Positions 48,352 to 55,569 of a DNA stretch of 64,000 bases are shown one piece after another. This DNA is from a virus: the IMG/VR virus record IMGVR_UViG_3300047408_000076, positions 1 to 64,000 of that record, one strand, 5' to 3'. The notes under the pieces are model-generated. The model was not told the origin of the DNA and searched no databases. It worked only from the letters and a program-made list of their open reading frames with translations. Position numbers and translations under genes: made by a program. How positions within the stretch are numbered: the first letter of the stretch is position 1; each line of letters starts with the position of its first letter.

Positions 48352-48813
48352 ATGACCATCCTGCACCCGGAGCGATTCAAGCAATCGAATCCATGCAATT
48401 CGGACGGTCTTTTCGATTGGGATGCTTTCACCATCATTAACGGAAAGAGTTGTTTCCCGCGTGACATCACGCCGATGGACATTGATCTAAATGTCGAGGT
48501 CAAATACCAGCACCTGATTATGGAAAGTAAAGATGAAGATAAAGAGATACCGGCTGGCCAGTTGCGAGCTTTGCACAGTTTGATTGATACGTATAAAATT
48601 ACGCTGGTTTGCATCTGGGGTAAGCTGTCTCCGACATCGTGGTCGCTCGAAACCAGATCGAAGCGCGTGATGCCAATTGTAGTGAAGTTTGGAGGTCAGA
48701 TCACCAAGCGGCTTGGTGATATCGCAATATTGGATCGACAGCCCACCGACTGTCAGCGCGTATTCGATTTCCTGCAAGAATGGTCAGCCGTGGTTGATGG
48801 GCGACGAGGATGA
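48352..48813 (+). CDS. Possible PD-(D/E)XK nuclease-like protein
   Basis: 153 aa, ATG just after the methylase. The segment TPMDIDLNVEVKYQHLIMES followed by IPAGQLRALHSLID gives D-x-D, E-V-K and Q in the order of PD-(D/E)XK nucleases (E-x-K core, then a helix with Q). The rest is beta-rich (LVCIWGKLSPT). AT content is higher than around it. Low certainty for the enzymatic role; the gene itself is convincing. Confidence 0.5.
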   Translation: MTILHPERFKQSNPCNSDGLFDWDAFTIINGKSCFPRDITPMDIDLNVEVKYQHLIMESKDEDKEIPAGQLRALHSLIDTYKITLVCIWGKLSPTSWSLETRSKRVMPIVVKFGGQITKRLGDIAILDRQPTDCQRVFDFLQEWSAVVDGRRG

Positions 48814-49025
48814 TTGGCCTCGATGAGAAGGGACGCTTGCTGCACTACTGCCATTGCGGCAAGTGGGGAGCGCACGGATTCGGCTATTTCCCGCGCCAAG
48901 GCAAGCTCGGGCAATGGTTCTGCGCGGAGCACAAACCTTCGGCCCCGCCCGTGGCCGCGCCGGCCGTCTCGGCCACGCCGCAAGCGCCCAAACCAGAGCT
49001 TCCTGCGCAAGGCAAGCTGTTATGA
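48810..49025 (+). CDS. Small zinc-binding protein
   Basis: 71 aa, ATGA overlap. HYCHCGKWGAHGFGYFPRQG...WFCAEHKP: a C-x-C ... C-x2-H site typical of small phage zinc proteins. C-terminus is Ala/Pro-rich. Unknown role. Confidence 0.6.
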   Translation: MIGLDEKGRLLHYCHCGKWGAHGFGYFPRQGKLGQWFCAEHKPSAPPVAAPAVSATPQAPKPELPAQGKLL

Positions 49026-49243
49026 ATCAACGGCATGTGGGATTTCACGAGTTGAAATGCGTTCAATGTAATGAGCAACCACGGTATAAAACGACAGACC
49101 AGAATGCAAGGATTCTCAGGCACTGGACCATGTGCCGCGCCTGCCTGCTGAAAATCTGGCGCGCAGCCTCGCTGAAGGGCGCTCGCGCTCGCAAGAGAAT
49201 GGCCAATGCCCGAGCCCGATCTCCAACTACCGCTCCTGGCTGA
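49022..49243 (+). CDS. Small zinc-finger protein
   Basis: 73 aa from ATG 49022 (ATGA overlap). LKCVQCNEQP and MCRACLLK form C-x2-C ... C-x2-C. The basic C-terminus overlaps the start of the rusA-like gene by 38 bp. Unknown role. Confidence 0.55.
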   Translation: MNQRHVGFHELKCVQCNEQPRYKTTDQNARILRHWTMCRACLLKIWRAASLKGARARKRMANARARSPTTAPG

Positions 49244-49718
49244 AGCTGCGCCGCTTGTGGTGTCGGCCAAGGTCTTCTGCGTCTTCGAGGTTGAGGGCGA
49301 GCCGCGAGCTTGGTCACGTGCTGGTGCCACCATCAAGTGGGGGCAAGGTCGTCCGTACATTCACTGGTACACACGCCCCGATGACGAGCACTATCGCGAG
49401 GCCATTGCCTGGAGCGCCAAGGGCGCAATGCGCGGCCGGCTGCCCACCGAGAAGCCCGTGGCGCTGCTGGTCCACGCCTTCCTGCCGATTCCCGAGAGCT
49501 GGCACTGGAAGCGCAAGCTGGAGGCGCGCGCGGGCTCGTTGCTGCCAACAGGCAAGCCTGACTTCGACAATCTTGGCAAGGCTGCTGCCGACGCGATCAA
49601 GGGCATCGTCTGGGGCGACGACGCGGCCGTGGTCGATGGCAGGATAATCAAGCGCTACAGCGACAAACCCGCGCTGCGAGTCGAGGTTCGCGAAATGGTG
49701 GCTCCCCATGGCAACTGA
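49206..49718 (+). CDS. rusA: RusA-family Holliday junction resolvase
   Basis: 170 aa. RusA landmarks: FEVEGEPRAWSRAG, the catalytic PDFDNLGKAAADAIKGIVWG (two Asp) followed by DDAAVVDGRIIKRYSD. Family enzymes cut four-way junctions. It belongs with the RecE/RecT/helicase set and would resolve recombination or replication intermediates before packaging. Overlaps the previous gene. Confidence 0.88.
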   Translation: MPEPDLQLPLLAEAAPLVVSAKVFCVFEVEGEPRAWSRAGATIKWGQGRPYIHWYTRPDDEHYREAIAWSAKGAMRGRLPTEKPVALLVHAFLPIPESWHWKRKLEARAGSLLPTGKPDFDNLGKAAADAIKGIVWGDDAAVVDGRIIKRYSDKPALRVEVREMVAPHGN

Positions 49719-49860
49719 GGTAATCGAGAAGTGGCTCAAGGCTTTGATCCACAATCTCAAACGCCGGATCAACAAGGGTGAACTGGACCCGTTGTTTCAG
49801 CTCGCCATCGCGCTTCAAGAGCGTGCCAAGGTCGTAATCCGCATGGAGCGCGGTCGGTGA
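49708..49860 (+). CDS. 50-aa helical protein
   Basis: ATG at 49708, inside the end of the rusA-like gene. Helical: VIEKWLKALIHNLKRRINKG, FQLAIALQERAKVVIRMERG. Stop overlaps the next GTG (GTGA). Protein-like amphipathic pattern and coupling support it; no family. Confidence 0.55.
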   Translation: MATEVIEKWLKALIHNLKRRINKGELDPLFQLAIALQERAKVVIRMERGR

Positions 49861-50066
49861 CACCGCCGTTCGATCCGATCCAGGCGGTACGCGAGGAGCT
49901 TATGGGCATGGGCGACATACTCGCGACGTTGCGCAGGCGCGAGAATATCGCCGAGGAAGCCATGGGCGTCGCCGAGGTCGAGCTGAACGCGATTCGCAAG
50001 CTGCGTGGCTATTGCCAGTCTGAGGTTGATCGATTGCGTGCGCGGCTCAAGGCCATGGAGGCTTGA
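49857..50066 (+). CDS. Small coiled-coil protein
   Basis: 69 aa, GTGA overlap. Helical throughout (REELMGMGDILATLRRRENI, EAMGVAEVELNAIRKLRGYC). No family recognised. Confidence 0.5.
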   Translation: MTPPFDPIQAVREELMGMGDILATLRRRENIAEEAMGVAEVELNAIRKLRGYCQSEVDRLRARLKAMEA

Positions 50067-50132
50067 CCGAAGCCATGGAATAGACGAAAGAATCGCCGCT
50101 TCCGGGACCGACTCGTCTGGACGGAGTCGGAA

Positions 50133-50633
50133 TTGCAACAGCACTGGTATGTGGCGCAGCTCAAGGCTGGGCGCGAGCGCGTGGCCATCCATGGTCTAGG
50201 CGAGCAAGGCTTCGAGAGTTACTACCCGCAAATGCAGGTCTCACGTGCCCGCAATGGGCGCTGGATCGACGCGCCCGAGCCGGTGTTCCCGCGCTATTTA
50301 TTCCTGCGATCACAAGCGGATGCCCATAGATGGCGGGCCGTTAACAACACCCGTGGAGTTGTCCGTTTGCTCGGCAATCTTGAACCATGCGCTCTGCGCG
50401 CTGGCGAGGTCGAGGCCCTCCAAGAGCGCGAGCGCGCCGGCCTACTGCGCCACCCTTACCGCCGCCAGATCAGGATCGGCGACCGCGTAGAGTTCAAGGT
50501 CGGCACTTTCGTCGGCCTCATCGGCATCTGCCAATGGACCAAACGCGAGCGAATCGGCGTATTGCTTCAAATTCTTGGAGGGGATACGGTCGTCATGTCC
50601 CCACGTGACTGGCTCAAGCTCGCAGTCGCCTGA
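50133..50633 (+). CDS. NusG/RfaH-like transcription antitermination factor
   Basis: 166 aa from the TTG at 50133 (SD CGGAG); no ATG or GTG is available upstream before the in-frame stop at 50064. The N-terminal NGN domain starts WYVAQLKAGRERVAIHGLGE, then QGFESYYPQMQVSRARNGRW, EPVFPRYLFLR and NTRGVVRLLG. The C-terminal KOW-like domain has IRIGDRVEFKVGTFVGLIGI. Such phage NusG paralogues pause or antiterminate RNA polymerase. A strong hairpin lies 90 bp downstream, just before late genes. Confidence 0.85.
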   Translation: MQQHWYVAQLKAGRERVAIHGLGEQGFESYYPQMQVSRARNGRWIDAPEPVFPRYLFLRSQADAHRWRAVNNTRGVVRLLGNLEPCALRAGEVEALQERERAGLLRHPYRRQIRIGDRVEFKVGTFVGLIGICQWTKRERIGVLLQILGGDTVVMSPRDWLKLAVA

Positions 50634-50721
50634 AGGTCCTTCGAGGTTGGCCATGGTGTTGGTGGCCATCAAGCGGCGGGAAACCGTGCGACGCTAAAGC
50701 CGGAAGGCTGTGTTTGATAGG

Positions 50722-50753
50722 TGGAGGGATCGAACCTGAGCCCGATCCCTCCA
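50722..50753 (+). other. Perfect 11-bp hairpin after the NusG-like gene
   Basis: TGGAGGGATCG (50722-50732) pairs with CGATCCCTCCA (50743-50753) around a 10-nt loop. There is no T-run. It could be an antitermination (put/nut-like) RNA site or a processing site. Read on the minus strand, GGTTCGATCCC resembles a tRNA T-arm, but no tRNA body follows. Confidence 0.55.
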
Positions 50754-50760
50754 ATGCCAA

Positions 50761-50820
50761 GCTAAGCTACGCTATGCTGTGATAAGCTGTGCTACGCGAT
50801 GCTCTGCTAAGCCTTGCCAC
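50761..50820. repeat. Pentanucleotide array, twelve GCTNN-type units
   Basis: Twelve consecutive 5-bp units: GCTAA GCTAC GCTAT GCTGT, then GATAA GCTGT GCTAC GCGAT, then GCTCT GCTAA GCCTT GCCAC. Nine of twelve begin GCT and the rest differ by one base. All frames contain stops or lack a start, so it is non-coding. It sits between the hairpin and the first packaging-region genes. The rest of 50634-50859 shows nothing else. Confidence 0.7.
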
Positions 50821-50859
50821 TCTACTCAAAGGCAAGCTGACTAACAAGATCGATCCGCC

Positions 50860-51045
50860 ATGACCGAAGAAGATTTCATCCACGATCTCACCTCCCTGGT
50901 CGCTCGTGCCTCCATGTTCATCCACCCAATCGTACTGCGTGAGTTCCTCAACGAAGCTGCCGTCGCCCAAGACGGCATGATCATCAAGTACCAGCTCGAT
51001 ACCGCACCATGGCCGCCAGAGGCCAAGAGTCTACTGTCGGACTAA
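50860..51045 (+). CDS. Small unknown protein
   Basis: 61 aa, ATG at 50860. Helical, with EEDFIHDLTSLVARASMFIH and VLREFLNEAAVAQDG. First gene after the pentamer array. No family recognised. Confidence 0.5.
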   Translation: MTEEDFIHDLTSLVARASMFIHPIVLREFLNEAAVAQDGMIIKYQLDTAPWPPEAKSLLSD

Positions 51046-51052
51046 GTTAAAA

Positions 51053-51565
51053 ATGAATCTTCGCGATCTCTCAAAGCCACGTACCGGAGATCGGCGCAAG
51101 GCCCGCGTCAAACCAGGACGCAAACGCGGCAGGCCGAAGGGCGCGCTCAGCAAGGCCACGATCGAGAAAACGCTCAAAGCGCAGCGCGCGCTGCTCAAGT
51201 CAGCTCAGTACAAGATCGCGACCGAGCATATGGATGAGCAGATTGGCAAGCTCGAAGGACTGGTGGCGCTGCTCTACCCGTTCGACGAAGCTGGGGATGT
51301 GCGGAAAGGCAAGGACACAAGCCTCTATTTCCATGCTTTCGATCTGTTCCGCGATTTCCTCTGCATGCGCGCGCCCTATCAAAGCCCGAGGCTGAGCGCA
51401 GTTCAGGTGGTGCCAGCGCAGGCGCGGCAACAGACGACAGTTAATGTTACAATTTTGAACGAGCGCGGCGAGCAAGTTTACAGCGATAGTGAGAATCCTC
51501 CCGGCAACGCCAAGCTGATCGAGAACGAGCCCATGGTTCCGGCCAAGGACGAGGAGGCGGCGTGA
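51053..51565 (+). CDS. Basic AT-hook-like protein, possible small terminase
   Basis: 170 aa. The N-terminus has KPGRKRGRPKGALSKATIEK (AT-hook-like GRPKG), then a helical middle with LYPFDEAGDVRKG and AFDLFRDFLCMRAPYQSPRL. The C-terminus ends in an acidic tail. Its position upstream of the large terminase and beside the repeat array would suit a DNA-recognising small terminase, but several small genes intervene and the sequence match is not decisive. Confidence 0.45.
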   Translation: MNLRDLSKPRTGDRRKARVKPGRKRGRPKGALSKATIEKTLKAQRALLKSAQYKIATEHMDEQIGKLEGLVALLYPFDEAGDVRKGKDTSLYFHAFDLFRDFLCMRAPYQSPRLSAVQVVPAQARQQTTVNVTILNERGEQVYSDSENPPGNAKLIENEPMVPAKDEEAA

Positions 51566-51948
51566 AAGTTCCCAAGTGCCGAGGCTGCGGCGAACTCACC
51601 TGGGATCGGATATGTGGTGGTCCTGGATCGCATGGCGCGTCGGTTGGTCGGCGTCACAGCGACGCGGACATCAGGCGCGAGGTGGTGGTTGTTACGAGGC
51701 CGCGTAACACACCACCCCAGTTGGCTTCTGTTACGAAATCGCGTAACAAGGCTGACGATAGCTTTGAGGGCGAGGTCAAAGCGCTCAAGCGGGCGCTCGC
51801 CGAATCGAATGCGAAGCTCGCCGAAGCTCTTGCCAAGATCGAGAGATTGGAGGCGGGCAAGACGAAGGCTGTGCCTGCGGTGGAGCGCATGCGTAAAATG
51901 CGTGAGAAGCGCAAGGCGAAGAACGGCACCACAGAGTTTCGAGGATAG
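51562..51948 (+). CDS. Zinc-finger and coiled-coil protein with internal palindromes
   Basis: 128 aa, GTG overlapping the upstream stop. N-terminus KCRGCGELTWDRICGG may bind zinc. The middle contains V-T-R-P-R-N and V-T-K-S-R-N encoded by two identical-arm palindromes. The C-terminal half is a coil (ALAESNAKLAEALAKIERLE) with a basic end. Similar VTK repeats occur, from memory, in rhizobial genes. Confidence 0.55.
   Translation: MKVPKCRGCGELTWDRICGGPGSHGASVGRRHSDADIRREVVVVTRPRNTPPQLASVTKSRNKADDSFEGEVKALKRALAESNAKLAEALAKIERLEAGKTKAVPAVERMRKMREKRKAKNGTTEFRG
51690..51748. repeat. Two 20-bp palindromes TGTTACG-N6-CGTAACA
   Basis: The arms are identical in both copies (51690-51709 and 51729-51748); centres are 39 bp apart. 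They lie within a coding region, yet perfect identity in both arms suggests selection at DNA or RNA level, or a mobile repeat. Confidence 0.6.
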
Positions 51949-52065
51949 GCTGGACGGTGATTCGGTGTCGCGGACTGGATCACTCGTGACACATGAGGGA
52001 AGATTGAATGCGCCGGGGACACCCGGAGAGTGCAGGCCCTCGCCTTTTCATATGGAGAATGCGTG

Positions 52066-52311
52066 ATGGCGAATCCTGGCATGGACTTCGGCGGTGCGCT
52101 GCATTGCATGAAGGGCGGCGACAAGTGTTTCCGGCAAGGGTGGGCGGGCGGCGTGTACGTCAATCTTCAGAAGCCTGATGATCATTCGAAGATGACCGAG
52201 CCGTATCTCTATGAGATTCGCGGTGAAATGGACGGCGAGTGCGTGCCATGGACACCGACGCAAGCTGACATGCTGGCGGAGGACTGGGTGATGATGGGGG
52301 AGAACGGCTAA
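52066..52311 (+). CDS. DUF2829 / Tad2-like anti-Thoeris protein
   Basis: 81 aa from ATG 52066 (SD TGGAGAA); an upstream in-frame GTG exists but lacks an SD. The whole protein fits DUF2829: MDFGGALHCMKGGDKCFRQG-W, VYVNLQ, PYLYEIRGEMDGECVPWTPTQADMLAEDW. DUF2829 members include Tad2, which binds and sequesters the cyclic ADP-ribose-type signal of the Thoeris defence system. Assignment is from motif memory; which signal it binds, if any, is unknown. Confidence 0.82.
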   Translation: MANPGMDFGGALHCMKGGDKCFRQGWAGGVYVNLQKPDDHSKMTEPYLYEIRGEMDGECVPWTPTQADMLAEDWVMMGENG

Positions 52312-52499
52312 TGCCGTGCGGCTGCGCGGAGCGACGCAAGGCGATCAAGGACGCATGGATGCGGCTGGTCGGCAAGTCGGTGATGCTGAGCGGCGATCGT
52401 CAAGCGCAGGCGCGAGCTGAGGCCGAAGCGCAGGTTCGACGGCAGCAGATGACGAGCCCGAGCTGGGCGCAACGCAAGCAACAGGATGCGCGGCCATGA
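52311..52499 (+). CDS. Small Cys-containing helical protein
   Basis: 62 aa, ATG overlapping the Tad2-like stop. Starts MPCGCAERRKAIKDAWMRLV, then a charged helix. This opening (M-P-C-G-C-x-E-R-R) is common in small phage proteins. No known function; it belongs to the anti-defence cluster. Confidence 0.5.
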   Translation: MPCGCAERRKAIKDAWMRLVGKSVMLSGDRQAQARAEAEAQVRRQQMTSPSWAQRKQQDARP

Positions 52500-52647
52500 C
52501 GAGTTCCGAGCGCTGACGGATGATTGGATGCCCTGTCCTGGTGACAATCATTCGGGAAAGCCAATGACGGCCAGTTTCTGCACACGGTTGACACCAGACC
52601 GATCAACGGAGTGTGGCGCTCGGAAGCTAAACAGGAGAAGATCATGA
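52486..52647 (+). CDS. 53-aa protein within the anti-defence cluster
   Basis: ATG at 52486, overlapping the previous gene by 14 bp; stop overlaps the next ATG (ATGA). Translation includes EFRALTDDWMPCPGDNHSGK, a segment that reads like a conserved phage motif. Not supported by any named family. Confidence 0.45.
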   Translation: MRGHDEFRALTDDWMPCPGDNHSGKPMTASFCTRLTPDRSTECGARKLNRRRS

Positions 52648-52871
52648 CGGTTGGTAGTCTTGGCGCGGCGCGGGTACGTGAGAGCTTCAATCCGAGCGGC
52701 AACGAGCTGGTCGACAAGATCAAGCGCTACACGGCCGATCTGATCGATCTGTGCCACTCCGAAATGGGCAAGAACATCGAGCCCGAGGAAGCGCGCTTGT
52801 GGGGACTGGCGATGACGCATTACGAGGATGCCGCCATGTGGTCGGTCAAGGCTGCCACCACGCCGAAATGA
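52644..52871 (+). CDS. Acb2/Tad1 hairpin-domain-like anti-CBASS protein
   Basis: 75 aa from ATG 52644 (SD AGGAGAAG). RVRESFNPSGNELVDKIKRY, TADLIDLCHSEMGKN and EARLWGLAMTHYEDAAMWSV, KAAT match the Acb2/Tad1 hairpin family as I remember it (F-N-P-S-x-N-x-x-V-D-x-I-K ... A-R-x-x-A-L-A-x-T-x-x-E-x-A-x-M-W-A-V-K-A-A-T). Family members form hexamers that sponge cyclic oligonucleotides made by CBASS. It lies 330 bp from the Tad2-like gene, forming a two-sponge cluster. Confidence 0.8.
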   Translation: MTVGSLGAARVRESFNPSGNELVDKIKRYTADLIDLCHSEMGKNIEPEEARLWGLAMTHYEDAAMWSVKAATTPK

Positions 52872-53074
52872 TGCAGTCCCTCATGGGTGCGTATCTTGAC
52901 GCGGTCGCGAATCAGAACGTGTGGCTGCTTGAGGACATACTGATTCTTAAGGACTCGCGTGAGCCTTGGGATAGTTCAGACATTTTCAGGTTTGTGCTTC
53001 TGGACATGGCGCGCGAGCACGCCGAGGCGGACTTGAAGGCTGCGGTGGATTGGGATGAAGCACGAGTGGATTGA
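52868..53074 (+). CDS. Small helical protein in the anti-defence cluster
   Basis: 68 aa from ATG 52868 (ATGATG, overlapping the previous stop). Helical and acidic: LMGAYLDAVANQNVWLLEDI, FRFVLLDMAREHAEADLKAA. No family. Position next to two anti-defence proteins makes it a candidate for the same role. Confidence 0.5.
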   Translation: MMQSLMGAYLDAVANQNVWLLEDILILKDSREPWDSSDIFRFVLLDMAREHAEADLKAAVDWDEARVD

Positions 53075-53198
53075 GGTTGGTGCTCGCCGCTGGTGCTTAG
53101 CTTGCGGCAGTTTCCAGGTTCGCCATGATGGCCGTTGGTTCGACAGCATGGTCGGGCCGTGGCCTGGATACAATAAAACGGATTTGTCGGCGCATTGA
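53055..53198 (+). CDS. 47-aa protein with CxxC, upstream of terminase
   Basis: ATG at 53055, overlapping the previous gene by 20 bp; TGA overlaps the terminase TTG start. Reads MKHEWIEVGARRWCLACGSF, WFDSMVGPWPGY. One CxxC and aromatic-rich sequence. The tight overlaps and protein-like composition support it. Confidence 0.55.
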   Translation: MKHEWIEVGARRWCLACGSFQVRHDGRWFDSMVGPWPGYNKTDLSAH

Positions 53199-55504
53199 GC
53201 ACGCAAGCGCACGAGATCGTCTACCGGCGGCCGCCGCTCTATGACAAGCAGCGGGAGGCCATGTTCGATCCGGCGCGCATCTCACTGATTGAGGCGTCGA
53301 CCAAGAGCGGCAAGACGGTCTCGGGCATCATCTGGCTGTACGAGCAAGCCATGATGGGCAAGCCTGGGCAGAATTTCTGGTGGGTTGCGCCAGTTTCGAT
53401 GCAGGCGCGCATCGCGTTCAATCGCATGCGGCAGAACTTCCTCGATCAGGACGGGCGACCGATCTTCACGGTCAATGCCACTGACCACACGCTGACCAAC
53501 GCGCGCGGTGCAGTGATCGCGTTCCGCTCTGGCGATCATCCTGACTGCTACGATGACCAGACCGATGTGCTGACGCAGCGAGGATGGATACCGTTCTCGG
53601 AACTGGTCGATAGCGACAGCATCATGACCCGCTCGCCTGCGGGGGAGGCGCAGTGGCAGAAGCCGACGCGGATCGTGCGCCATTTCTACGACGGCGAGAT
53701 GGTTTCAATTCAGAACAGCCGCATCAGCTTGCGGGTCACGCCGCATCACCGGATGCTGGTCGAGCGCAGGCGCAAGGACGGGCTCAAGGAGCTATGGACG
53801 CGGGCCGATGAACTGAAGCCGCATGACAGCATCCCGGCCCAAGCAAGCTGGGTTGGCGTGGACGATCCAGCGATCACGGAGGATCAGTGCGCGCTACTTG
53901 GGTTCTATCTCGCCGAGGGATCGGCGCTTGGCAATGCGAGTAGCGAAGAGAAGGCGCGGGCGCTCACGGCAAGGATGGGATACCGCATCTTCTTCGCGCA
54001 GACAGCGGGCGTGAAGGGCGGCAACAAGGGCGATGTGCGAACAGCTTTTGCTGATCTACTGACGCGCATGAATTATCATGTGCGAGAGCGGCGAGATGGC
54101 CTGCTGATCTGGGACAAGGCACTGTGGGCGAAGCTGATCGCTCTTGGCAACAAATACACCAAGACGATCCCGCAGAAGATCAAGGACCTTCCACCGCACA
54201 AGCTGCGCGTGCTGTTGCACTGGATGATCTTGGGCGACGGCACAAGCAGGACGACGGTTGGCGGTTTGGATGATCTGACCTATGCGAGTGCAAGCAAGCG
54301 GCTTGCCGACGACGTGCAGGAGATCGCGATCAAGTGCGGCCTCTCCGCGACGATCAAGACCAAGCCAACGGTGGCCTATCCGCGCGCAGGCGCGAGACCG
54401 TCAGGTTACCCGCTCTACATCGTTCGCATTCATTCGCCGCGCTCGCATCATCTGTCGTCCTCGAAGTGCGGGCGCTATTACGGCAAGGTCGGCTATCGCG
54501 GTATGATCTACTGCGCCAGCGTTCCCAACACGTGCATGTTGGTACGACGTGAAGGCAAGCCGTGCTGGTCGGGCAACACGCTCTATGGTGAAGATGTCTA
54601 TGCCTGTGTGATTGACGAGGCGTCGCGCTTCAAGGAAGAAAGCTGGCACGCGATACGTTCGACATTAACGGCGACGCGCGGGCCGATCCGCATCATCGGC
54701 AACGTCAAAGGCCGCAAGAATTGGTTCTACCAGCTCGCGCGGCAGGCTGAGCAAGGACTTCCGAATCTTGCGTACCACAAGCTCACGGCATGGGACGCGG
54801 TCAATGCTGGCGTGCTCACCAAGGAAGAGATCGCGTCGGCCAAGGCGATGCTGCCCGAGCAAGTGTTCCGCGAGCTGTATCTCGCTGAGCCGAGCGACGA
54901 CGAGGGCAATCCGTTCGGTGTGCAGCACGTTCGCGCATGTCTTGCGCCGCTTTCGGAGCGGCCGGCAATCGCATGGGGTTGGGACCTCGCGCGCAAGCAG
55001 GACTGGACGGTCGGCATCGGTCTCGATGCTGATGGGCGCGTGTGCGAGGCATTTAGGTTTCAGAAGCCATGGCACGAGCAAGTCGAAATCATTAAAAAGT
55101 TCGTGGGCAACTCTCCAGCCCTGGTGGACGAGACAGGTGTTGGCGATCCGATCGTGGAGGCGATCAAGCTGCCGGTGCGCAAGGGCAGCAACGGAGCCGA
55201 GGTTATCGAGCTGAGCTGCCCGAGGCTTGAAGGCTATCGCTTCACCACGGCCAGCAAGCAGATGCTGATGGAAGGGCTGGCGCTGGCGATTCACGAGCGC
55301 AAGATTCGTTTCCCTGAAGGCCCGATCTCGATGGAGCTGATGAACTTCGAATATGAGTTCACGCGGCTCGGCATCAGGTACGGTGCGCCTCCTGGCATGC
55401 ACGACGATTGCGTCTGTGCGCTCGCGCTGGCGTGGCGCTGCTTCGACAATAGGAAGCTGGCCTACGATCAGGACCTGTCATGGATCAGCGGTGACGACAA
55501 ATGA
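53195..55504 (+). CDS. terL: Terminase large subunit interrupted by an intein
   Basis: 769-aa precursor from a TTG overlapping the upstream stop (no ATG/GTG fits). N-extein 1-117: Walker-A-like ASTKSGKT at 34-41 and WWVAPVSMQARIAFNRM. Residues 118-461 are an intein (separate entry). C-extein 462-769: TLYGEDVYACVIDEAS with Walker B (IDEA, 473-476), RFKEESWHAI, then the nuclease domain with GWDLARKQDWT and HDDCVCALALAW near the end. The spliced ATPase-nuclease is about 425 aa, a normal length for this terminase type. It packages DNA through the portal. Confidence 0.92.
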   Translation: MSTQAHEIVYRRPPLYDKQREAMFDPARISLIEASTKSGKTVSGIIWLYEQAMMGKPGQNFWWVAPVSMQARIAFNRMRQNFLDQDGRPIFTVNATDHTLTNARGAVIAFRSGDHPDCYDDQTDVLTQRGWIPFSELVDSDSIMTRSPAGEAQWQKPTRIVRHFYDGEMVSIQNSRISLRVTPHHRMLVERRRKDGLKELWTRADELKPHDSIPAQASWVGVDDPAITEDQCALLGFYLAEGSALGNASSEEKARALTARMGYRIFFAQTAGVKGGNKGDVRTAFADLLTRMNYHVRERRDGLLIWDKALWAKLIALGNKYTKTIPQKIKDLPPHKLRVLLHWMILGDGTSRTTVGGLDDLTYASASKRLADDVQEIAIKCGLSATIKTKPTVAYPRAGARPSGYPLYIVRIHSPRSHHLSSSKCGRYYGKVGYRGMIYCASVPNTCMLVRREGKPCWSGNTLYGEDVYACVIDEASRFKEESWHAIRSTLTATRGPIRIIGNVKGRKNWFYQLARQAEQGLPNLAYHKLTAWDAVNAGVLTKEEIASAKAMLPEQVFRELYLAEPSDDEGNPFGVQHVRACLAPLSERPAIAWGWDLARKQDWTVGIGLDADGRVCEAFRFQKPWHEQVEIIKKFVGNSPALVDETGVGDPIVEAIKLPVRKGSNGAEVIELSCPRLEGYRFTTASKQMLMEGLALAIHERKIRFPEGPISMELMNFEYEFTRLGIRYGAPPGMHDDCVCALALAWRCFDNRKLAYDQDLSWISGDDK
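53546..54577 (+). mobile_element. Intein with LAGLIDADG homing endonuclease in the terminase
   Basis: 344 aa from Cys118 (CYDDQTDVLTQRGW) to Asn461 (CWSGN), followed by Thr462. Block B TPHH at 182-185; the two LAGLIDADG-like motifs are LLGFYLAEG (234-242) and LHWMILGDG (341-349). The penultimate residue is Gly rather than the usual His, and the +1 residue is Thr. Removing it joins GDHPD to TLYGEDV, restoring the sequence normally found just before Walker B in related terminases. The two D/E-containing motifs suggest an intact endonuclease. Confidence 0.88.
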
Positions 55505-55569
55505 AGCTTCTGTCGCGGACGCGCCTCAAGCCTCCCGACGTGCCCGCGAACAGCGGCAGCTTCGACTGA
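55501..55569 (+). CDS. Possible 22-aa peptide after terminase
   Basis: ATG at 55501 overlaps the terminase stop (ATGA); 22 codons (MKLLSRTRLKPPDVPANSGS). No motif; supported only by overlap style. The 30 bp to 55599 hold nothing else. Confidence 0.3.
   Translation: MKLLSRTRLKPPDVPANSGSFD

Noticed and set aside
50719-50760. tRNA gene on the minus strand (GGTTCGATCCC like a T-arm)
   Set aside because: No D-arm, anticodon arm or 7-bp acceptor pairing is found in the required upstream sequence, which is the pentamer array; the element is a simple 11-bp hairpin.
50761-50820. CRISPR-like array
   Set aside because: Units are 5 bp with no spacers; it is a simple tandem array.
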